From contig JAEZNC010000173.1 of the NCBI GenBank assembly GCA_023441905.1, forward strand, positions 1-6,033: a stretch of 6,033 nt of DNA, written 5' to 3'. Origin of the DNA: Bacillota bacterium (GTDB lineage: Bacteria > Bacillota > Clostridia > Christensenellales > SZUA-584). The notes beneath the pieces were generated by a model that was not told where the DNA came from, did no database searches, and saw nothing but the letters and a program-made list of their open reading frames with translations. Position numbers and translations under genes: made by a program. This document shows positions 1 to 3,956 of the stretch, in pieces. Numbering within the stretch: position 1 is the first letter of the stretch; every line of letters begins with the position of its first letter.

Positions 1-61
1 GGAGACATTCGGGCAGGCGTATATTGAGTACGAGAAGACGATACTGTTACCGTTTCTGTAA
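1..61 (+). CDS. C-terminal end of a probable isoprenylcysteine carboxyl methyltransferase-like membrane protein (partial)
   Basis: Only the final 19 codons and a TAA stop are inside the window (reading frame beginning at base 2). The visible tail reads ETFGQAYIEYEKTILLPFL. The pattern of FG, then Y-x-x-Y, a few residues, and a closing hydrophobic L-P-F-L is what the C-termini of bacterial ICMT/phospholipid-methyltransferase-type membrane enzymes look like. Those proteins methylate lipid or isoprenyl-type substrates in the membrane using S-adenosylmethionine. Nothing catalytic is visible here, so the identity rests on a short tail only. The XRE regulator starts 86 bp downstream on the same strand, so the two may be co-transcribed. 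Confidence 0.45.
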   Translation, partial: ETFGQAYIEYEKTILLPFL

Positions 62-70
62 AACGTTTTT

Positions 71-99
71 TTGTGAATACCGCTGTGCAAAGGATATTT
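71..99 (+). promoter_or_regulatory. Weak candidate promoter for the XRE gene
   Basis: TTGTGA (71-76) and ATATTT (94-99) are spaced by 17 bases, a sigma-A-like geometry with a poor -10. An alternative pair is TTGCGT (98-103) and TGTAAA (122-127) with 18 bases between. Neither is strong, and read-through from the preceding gene is equally possible. Confidence 0.3.
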
Positions 100-135
100 G
101 CGTGACACGAATCCGGAATCCTGTAAAGTTTGTTC

Positions 136-142
136 GAGGTGA
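136..142 (+). promoter_or_regulatory. Ribosome binding site that fixes the XRE start
   Basis: GAGGTGA lies five bases before ATG 148. It decides the start in favour of 148 over the in-frame TTG at 130. Confidence 0.75.
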
Positions 143-147
143 ATGAA

Positions 148-894
148 ATGAACGCGGTATCAAAGAATATTAAGAAGCTTCGGCTTTTGAAAAGGCTCAC
201 ACAGGAAGATATGGCCGACAGGCTGTTTGTTACAAGACAAACCGTTTCCAACTGGGAGACCGGGAAATCCCAGCCCGATATCGATACCTTGATAAAAATC
301 GCCGAGACGTTTCATACGGATACGTCTGTTCTGATCTACGGGTTCTCAGATTCACGGGACATGAAGAAAGAAAAAAAGAGGCTGATAATTAGTGCCGCCG
401 CTTTGCTGGTTTTTGGAGCTGCGTTATTTTTCTTGAATCAATACGCTCAGAATGAGTTGCATGCATACTATAATAACTCGCCGCTGATGCTGTCGCGTAT
501 GTTGTTTCAACCGATCTTCTGGCTGTGGCTTGGGTGGGCAGTGATTCAGGGGCTGGATTTTTGGGGAGTTATTAAGCCAATCAAAGCAAAGCCCCGCAAG
601 GTTGTGCGAATCGCAACGCTGGCGATAGTGCTGTTTTATACAGCCCTTATGATTCCGTTTTTAATCGGTATGATAGATTGCTGGATTCAGCTGTCCGTTT
701 ACAGGCAAACCGCACAATTTTACGCGGAAAGCTCATTCAGTTATGAGTGGACATATCCGATAGCATTAATAAGCGATGTTTTTTGGCCGGTTTTTGATAT
801 TGTGCTCAAACAGCCGATTATATTTGTGATACCGGGGCTAGTATACAGGCTTTTTAAGCCGGGGAAGCAGAAAACGGATGCGATAGTGGAATAA
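148..894 (+). CDS. XRE-family transcriptional regulator with membrane-spanning C-terminal half
   Basis: This is a 248-residue protein. Residues 5-62 form a classical XRE/Cro-CI helix-turn-helix domain: QEDMADRLFVTRQTVSNWE contains the two DNA-binding helices, followed by GKSQPDIDTLIKIAETF. A short basic linker (KKEKKR, about 73-78) leads into hydrophobic segments at about 79-97, 118-142, 152-176 and 205-235, so the protein should be a membrane-anchored DNA-binding regulator. This architecture is common in Bacillota, usually beside small transporters or membrane genes; the signal it senses is unknown. I chose ATG 148 over TTG 130 because a GAGGTGA ribosome binding site (136-142) sits 5 bases before ATG 148 and would lie inside the longer reading. 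The gene follows a methyltransferase-like tail and ends in an intrinsic terminator. Regulator class is confident, target and ligand are not. Confidence 0.9.
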   Translation: MNAVSKNIKKLRLLKRLTQEDMADRLFVTRQTVSNWETGKSQPDIDTLIKIAETFHTDTSVLIYGFSDSRDMKKEKKRLIISAAALLVFGAALFFLNQYAQNELHAYYNNSPLMLSRMLFQPIFWLWLGWAVIQGLDFWGVIKPIKAKPRKVVRIATLAIVLFYTALMIPFLIGMIDCWIQLSVYRQTAQFYAESSFSYEWTYPIALISDVFWPVFDIVLKQPIIFVIPGLVYRLFKPGKQKTDAIVE

Positions 895-908
895 TCGTTT
901 CGTTCGAA

Positions 909-932
909 GGCAGCAGGAATGCTGTCTTTTTT
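909..932 (+). terminator. Intrinsic terminator of the XRE gene
   Basis: GGCAGC (909-914) pairs with GCTGTC (921-926), including one G-U pair, around the loop AGGAAT, and six T follow directly (927-932). It starts 14 bases after the XRE stop codon. A near-copy of this sequence, with a broken stem, recurs at about 1845-1870. Confidence 0.8.
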
Positions 933-976
933 ATGTTGGGGAGAGGGCTGTCGCCGGATGAGCTCACTATGCAAAT

Positions 977-1008
977 AACAGCGCCGTATTCTGAGAACCG
1001 GCGCTGTT
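977..1008 (-). terminator. Hairpin, likely terminator for the minus-strand proline-rich gene (possibly bidirectional)
   Basis: AACAGCGCCG (977-986) and CGGCGCTGTT (999-1008) are a perfect 10-bp inverted repeat around a 12-base loop, which could add a small TTCT/AGAA inner pairing. Read on the minus strand the stem ends in TGTT and is followed by ATTTGC, a weak U-tract, about 60 bases past the stop of the proline-rich gene. On the plus strand the following bases are TGTTGTATGC, also weakly T-rich, so it could act on both converging transcripts. Confidence 0.6.
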
Positions 1009-1049
1009 GTATGCCACGAGGCAAAATGACTTAAGGTATTCGTTTTTAA

Positions 1050-1066
1050 CGGCGTATGAAACGCCG
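1050..1066. other. Short GC-rich hairpin next to the stop of the proline-rich gene
   Basis: CGGCGT (1050-1055) and ACGCCG (1061-1066) form a 6-bp stem with a 5-base loop, one base beyond the minus-strand stop codon (1068-1070). On the minus strand it is followed by TTAAAAACG, not a T-run, so it is not a convincing intrinsic terminator. It may protect the 3' end of the transcript or be chance. Confidence 0.35.
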
Positions 1067-1067
1067 A

Positions 1068-1520
1068 TCAGCATATGAAAACCTGATCTCGCCTGACGCC
1101 AAAGGATTCGATAAAGGCTTCGGCATCGCGCAGGCTAAAGAAGGGGCCCGCCACAAATCTGCATTCAGGGCCAACGGGGAATGGCTGATCCCCAAAAGCG
1201 ACTGTATATTGGCAATAGTTGATGCCCTCCGCCGCGCTGAAAAATCTGCAAAGATAAACATTGAGCGGGCGACGCGGCTGCGGGACCGGCACGGGCACGG
1301 GTATCGGCATCGGCGGCCTTGGGCGAGGCGGTCTCGGCCCCGGCATAGGCGGTCTCGGCCCCGACATAGGCGGTCTTGGCCCCGGCATGGGTATCGGCGG
1401 CACCACTGGTTGTTCCGGCAGCCCCGGCATCATAGGCTGCGATATTGGTGGCTCGGGCGGCCTCTCGCGTTGTGCGATATACGGGTTATAAAAATAGTCT
1501 TCGTCATCATACGGGTTCAT
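1068..1520 (-). CDS. Proline-rich protein of unknown function with a short cysteine-containing C-terminal domain
   Basis: I do not recognise this 150-residue protein. It begins with an acidic, tyrosine-rich stretch (MNPYDDEDYFYNPY, 1-14), then a long low-complexity segment (about 20-85) rich in proline, glycine and arginine. That segment includes near-identical heptads of the type PMPGPRP and a PIPVPVPVP run. It ends in a non-repetitive region (about 86-150) with cysteines at 91, 103, 120 and 150. Within that region RFVAGPFFSLRDAEAFIESF faintly recalls half of a SPOR peptidoglycan-binding repeat, a weak resemblance only. There is no signal peptide or membrane helix. It is a real gene rather than a shadow: a perfect GGAGG site lies six bases before the ATG, a sigma-A promoter lies upstream and a hairpin lies downstream. 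The N-terminal style recalls spore-coat or surface-layer low-complexity proteins, which is inference. Confidence 0.8.
   Translation of the reverse strand: MNPYDDEDYFYNPYIAQRERPPEPPISQPMMPGLPEQPVVPPIPMPGPRPPMSGPRPPMPGPRPPRPRPPMPIPVPVPVPQPRRPLNVYLCRFFSAAEGINYCQYTVAFGDQPFPVGPECRFVAGPFFSLRDAEAFIESFGVRRDQVFIC
1327..1389 (-). repeat. Three tandem 21-bp units inside the proline-rich gene
   Basis: Units at 1327-1347, 1348-1368 and 1369-1389 share the plus-strand form GGCGGTCTCGGCCCCGGCAT plus a final base. Unit 2 differs by one base (a G-to-A change that turns Pro into Ser in the protein) and unit 3 by two. They keep the frame and encode repeated PMPGPRP heptads. Looser related units continue at about 1290-1326 and 1390-1400. 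Their high identity points to recent expansion or slippage. Confidence 0.85.
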
Positions 1521-1524
1521 TATT

Positions 1525-1531
1525 TACCTCC
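1525..1531 (-). promoter_or_regulatory. Ribosome binding site of the proline-rich gene
   Basis: On the minus strand this reads GGAGGTA, followed by four bases before the ATG at 1520-1518 (six bases from GGAGG). It is a near-ideal Shine-Dalgarno and is the main proof that the minus strand, not the overlapping plus-strand frames, is coding here. Confidence 0.85.
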
Positions 1532-1553
1532 AAAACAAGTTGGATAGTCTTTA

Positions 1554-1604
1554 TTCATCAGCGCTACAACGCGGGCAGTTTGCTATGTTTATAGCGCTGA
1601 TGAA
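1554..1604. promoter_or_regulatory. Perfect 13-bp inverted repeat straddling the promoter: candidate operator
   Basis: TTCATCAGCGCTA (1554-1566) and TAGCGCTGATGAA (1592-1604) are perfect reverse complements separated by 25 bases. Each arm contains the self-palindrome AGCGCT, and these two cores are 33 bases apart, about three helical turns. One arm falls between the predicted -35 and -10 of the proline-rich gene and the other just downstream of the predicted start point. Because one arm would not be transcribed, a DNA-level operator bound by a dimeric or looping regulator fits better than an RNA hairpin. The binding protein is unknown. Confidence 0.55.
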
Positions 1605-1618
1605 GTTGTATTCGTCAA
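1588..1618 (-). promoter_or_regulatory. Predicted sigma-A promoter of the proline-rich gene
   Basis: On the minus strand TTGACG (plus positions 1613-1618) is the -35 and TATAAA (1588-1593) the -10, with 19 bases between; shifting the -10 two bases (GCTATA) gives 17. The start point would be near 1580, leaving a leader of about 60 bases. It lies inside a large inverted repeat. Confidence 0.6.
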
Positions 1619-1706
1619 ATCACGCGGATAAAAGGTTTACTAAATCCGGCTGGTATTATTGTATGCGCGGGGGGTGAAACCTGTAACAGAGCATACACGG
1701 AGACGC

Positions 1707-1817
1707 GTGTCATTCTGAACGAGCGAAGCGAAGTGAAGAATCTGTAAATCAGCACCTGCATTAAACTGATTCTTATCCACTTCGTAGTCGTCCGGCAAAG
1801 CCGTCCTCAGAATGACG
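1707..1817. repeat. Dispersed-type palindromic element with GTCATTCTGA ends
   Basis: The ends GTCATTCTGA (1709-1718) and TCAGAATGAC (1807-1816) are perfect inverted repeats. A second inner pair, AAGAATC (1736-1742) and GATTCTT (1768-1774), allows a nested fold. The left part (CATTCTGAACGAGCGAAGCG, then AAGTGAAGAATCT) matches the general CATTCTGAGCGAAGCGAAGAATCT theme of palindromic intergenic repeats that I know from many bacterial genomes. It is about 110 bp long and encodes no transposase, so it is either a non-autonomous miniature element or a REP-like sequence. The right half is diverged, so the copy is probably old. Confidence 0.65.
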
Positions 1818-1841
1818 GGAATAGTGACTATATGCAAACAC

Positions 1842-1876
1842 GAAGAGCAGCAGGAATGATGTCTTTTTTATGTCGG
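1842..1876 (+). repeat. Decayed second copy of the XRE-terminator sequence
   Basis: The segment CGAAGAGCAGCAGGAATGAT followed by GTCTTTTTTATGTCGG is almost the same as the sequence at 905-940 behind the XRE gene. It differs by one inserted A, a C-to-A change that breaks the stem, and a T-to-C change. The T-run survives but the hairpin does not close well, so it is probably a weak or dead terminator. It sits immediately upstream of the OLD gene promoter. Confidence 0.65.
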
Positions 1877-1889
1877 ACAAGGGGATAAT

Positions 1890-1918
1890 TTGAAATATTG
1901 TGTAGGATTTGATATAGT
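1890..1918 (+). promoter_or_regulatory. Sigma-A promoter of the OLD-family gene
   Basis: TTGAAA (1890-1895) and TATAGT (1913-1918) with exactly 17 bases between form a good sigma-A promoter. Transcription should begin near 1925, leaving a leader of about 40 bases before ATG 1965. The -35 box coincides with the in-frame TTG at 1890, which therefore cannot be the translation start. Confidence 0.7.
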
Positions 1919-1952
1919 AATTCATGTGGAAATCAGGAAATCAGAGCAGATT

Positions 1953-1958
1953 AAGGAG
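1953..1958 (+). promoter_or_regulatory. Ribosome binding site that fixes the OLD start
   Basis: AAGGAG lies six bases before ATG 1965. The protein beginning there (MIIKEIKIRNFRS) matches the usual first strand of OLD/RecF-like ATPases, which start very close to MxIxxIxIxNFR. Confidence 0.85.
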
Positions 1959-1964
1959 ACAGAA

Positions 1965-3842
1965 ATGATTATTAAAGAAATCAAAATTAGAAATTTTCGC
2001 TCGATTGTTAATCAAACTATTAAAATAGATCAAATGAATGTTTTTGTTGGAAATAACGATGTTGGCAAATCTAATGTTTTAAAGGCACTGAATCTGTTTT
2101 TTAATTCTGAGACAGAGGCTGGCGAACCTTACAATTTTGACAATGATTTCACATATTTATACTCGAAACAAAGTAAGCGGGCTAAAGAAATTTCTATTGC
2201 TCTTACAATACAAGTTCCTGATACTTTTAAGGATACAGGATTAATAGTTTGGGAAAAAGTATGGAATGTTGAGGGCCAAATTACAACGAGGGAAAAGGTT
2301 TTTAGACAGGAAGATGGTGCATCATTGCCAGCTAGATCTCGTGTTTTTACTGGATTAGGTCGGATTAAGTATAGATATGTTCCTGCGGTAAGAAGTAAAT
2401 CTTATTTTAAGGAACTACTAGGTACATTATATGAAGCTATTTCAACAACTTTGAGTAAACCTCTAGCAAAACCACTAGAAGATTTATCAGATGCATTAAA
2501 ACAAGCGACATTATCTATGAGTGATGATTTAAAAAATAGTTTAGGGATAAACAGTACAATCTCTATGCCAGATAACCTTCGGGAATTTTTTACAACACTC
2601 AAATTCAATACTTCTTTAGATAATACGGGAATCACATATTCACTTAGTCAACGCGGGGATGGAGTTCAATCAAGACATATACCAATGATTTTAAAATATA
2701 TAGCGGAACAAGATAGACTATCCAGAGGTACCGGTGCAGTAAGAGTATTTACAATTTGGGGATATGAAGAACCAGAGAATAGTTTAGAGTTAAGTAAAAC
2801 ATTTGAAATGGCGGAAGAAATATTTCATATATCTAATGACATACAAACCCTTGTTACCACTCATTCTGCTGCCTTTTATATGATAAGTAAGCGAGAAGGC
2901 GTACAATTGTTTAGTGTTGTTCAGAAAGAACTTGATAAAGAGACCTATATACAGCCGATAATTAACATGGAAAAAATACATGAGGAATTAGGTGTTATGC
3001 AGCTAGTTTCTCCTTTTATTGAAGAAGTAGCTAAAAGCAAAGATATTACGATTGATGATTTGAATAGGATATTAAAAGTAATCAAAAAGCAAAATGCTGA
3101 GCTAAGAAGAATTGTTGACGAAACAGGGATTATTGACAAACCAACTATTTTTGTTGAAGGTAAAACAGATAAAAAATATCTCATTAGAGCAATAGAGATC
3201 CACAATAAACAATTAAAACAGATGATAAACAAAGGATTAGTAAGAATTATTGCTCATGACGAATTTGGCGGTGTTGTTCAAGTAAGACATTGGATAGAGG
3301 CATGGTGTAGAACAACTAACCAAAGTAAAATGATGGCTTTGTTTGACAATGATAAAGCATCAAAGAAAATTGTTAATGATGTTAAACTTGATGAAATTGT
3401 TCAAAAAAGAATGGCAGACAATAAAGTGAAAATATTGTTTATTTCAAGAAACGATCAAATCGTACAACTTCTAAAAAAGGGTGTATTATTTGACTATAGT
3501 ATTGAACACCTATTCCCTTTGAGAATATGGAGAACTTATATATCGTTATTAGAAACTCGAAGTGCAACAATGTTACATGAGTTAAACCCTGAATTATGTG
3601 ACCGTAATAAGTCTTATAATCAACTCATTGATGAGATTATCGAGGATGAAGATATAAAAGAATTGTTTATTAATAAGTGCATATCTTGTTATAAGAAGGA
3701 TAAATTTTGTGAAAGAGTATTATGGGATTCAGTAACTGATGAGTCGATTTTTGATGATTTCAGACCTATTGTTGATGCAATAGCTAATTATTTTGAAGTA
3801 GATCAAAGCAAAGAAGAGGACTATATACAACAAGTTGGGTAG
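1965..3842 (+). CDS. OLD-family ATP-dependent nuclease (AAA/ABC-type ATPase fused to TOPRIM), probable anti-phage defence protein
   Basis: This 625-residue protein has the two-part layout of OLD (overcoming lysogenization defect) nucleases. The N-terminal ATPase opens with MIIKEIKIRNFRS and Walker A GNNDVGKS (29-36). It continues with a signature-like LSQRGDGVQSR (227-237), Walker B ending WGYEEPENSLE (E268/E269) and the H-loop TTHS (H300). The C-terminal TOPRIM nuclease shows FVEGKTD (396-402, Glu398) and the metal-binding FDND (Asp461, Asp463), so all expected catalytic residues are present. Start ATG 1965 has AAGGAG six bases upstream and follows a good promoter; an upstream in-frame TTG at 1890 falls in the -35 box. 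Known relatives include P2 Old and GajA of Gabija; no GajB helicase lies next to it, so a standalone (class 1-like) OLD is the best reading. It is strikingly AT-rich against tex, which suggests horizontal acquisition. Family assignment is firm; the defence role is inferred. Confidence 0.9.
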   Translation: MIIKEIKIRNFRSIVNQTIKIDQMNVFVGNNDVGKSNVLKALNLFFNSETEAGEPYNFDNDFTYLYSKQSKRAKEISIALTIQVPDTFKDTGLIVWEKVWNVEGQITTREKVFRQEDGASLPARSRVFTGLGRIKYRYVPAVRSKSYFKELLGTLYEAISTTLSKPLAKPLEDLSDALKQATLSMSDDLKNSLGINSTISMPDNLREFFTTLKFNTSLDNTGITYSLSQRGDGVQSRHIPMILKYIAEQDRLSRGTGAVRVFTIWGYEEPENSLELSKTFEMAEEIFHISNDIQTLVTTHSAAFYMISKREGVQLFSVVQKELDKETYIQPIINMEKIHEELGVMQLVSPFIEEVAKSKDITIDDLNRILKVIKKQNAELRRIVDETGIIDKPTIFVEGKTDKKYLIRAIEIHNKQLKQMINKGLVRIIAHDEFGGVVQVRHWIEAWCRTTNQSKMMALFDNDKASKKIVNDVKLDEIVQKRMADNKVKILFISRNDQIVQLLKKGVLFDYSIEHLFPLRIWRTYISLLETRSATMLHELNPELCDRNKSYNQLIDEIIEDEDIKELFINKCISCYKKDKFCERVLWDSVTDESIFDDFRPIVDAIANYFEVDQSKEEDYIQQVG

Positions 3843-3890
3843 CTGTCAAATAAAGCGTTTTTCTATCCCTATCCTTTCCCATATTCCTCC

Positions 3891-3920
3891 TTGCACCCAT
3901 CCTCCCCGCAATGCTATAAT
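3891..3920 (+). promoter_or_regulatory. Sigma-A promoter of tex
   Basis: TTGCAC (3891-3896) and a perfect TATAAT (3915-3920) are spaced by 18 bases. The start point should be near 3927, giving a leader of about 30 bases. It lies in a pyrimidine-rich stretch directly after the OLD gene, so tex is transcribed independently. Confidence 0.75.
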
Positions 3921-3943
3921 CTTTTATCGAAAAATCCACACGC

Positions 3944-3950
3944 AAGGAGT
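3944..3950 (+). promoter_or_regulatory. Ribosome binding site of tex
   Basis: AAGGAGT ends six bases before ATG 3957, a normal spacing, and supports this start for the MISIASQIAKELG N-terminus. Confidence 0.8.
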
Positions 3951-3956
3951 CCTTTC

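Noticed and set aside
130..147. Six-codon extension of the XRE protein from TTG 130
   Set aside because: The ribosome binding site GAGGTGA lies inside this extension and points to ATG 148.
1327..1389. Possible CRISPR-like array
   Set aside because: The 21-bp units are directly contiguous, without spacers, and keep the coding frame of the proline-rich protein.
1261..1491. Plus-strand glycine-rich open frame of 76 codons
   Set aside because: Another shadow of the same repeats; the minus strand has the strong GGAGG site and promoter.
1056..1547. Plus-strand open frame of 163 codons rich in Arg, His and Trp
   Set aside because: It is the antisense shadow of the proline-rich gene's repeats, has no ribosome binding site and shows biased, implausible composition.
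1660..1697. TGTATGC / GCATACA inverted repeat with a 24-base loop
   Set aside because: Only 7 bp with a long loop and no link to a promoter or gene end; easily chance.
1640..1837. Minus-strand open frame of 65 codons
   Set aside because: It begins with TTG, lacks a ribosome binding site and is built from the palindromic element itself.
1890..1964. N-terminal extension of the OLD gene from TTG 1890
   Set aside because: The TTG is part of the -35 box of a good promoter, and ATG 1965 has its own AAGGAG and a family-typical N-terminus.
1965..3842. Gabija system (GajA with GajB)
   Set aside because: No UvrD-like helicase gene follows; tex begins 115 bases after the stop, so a two-gene Gabija is not present in this window.
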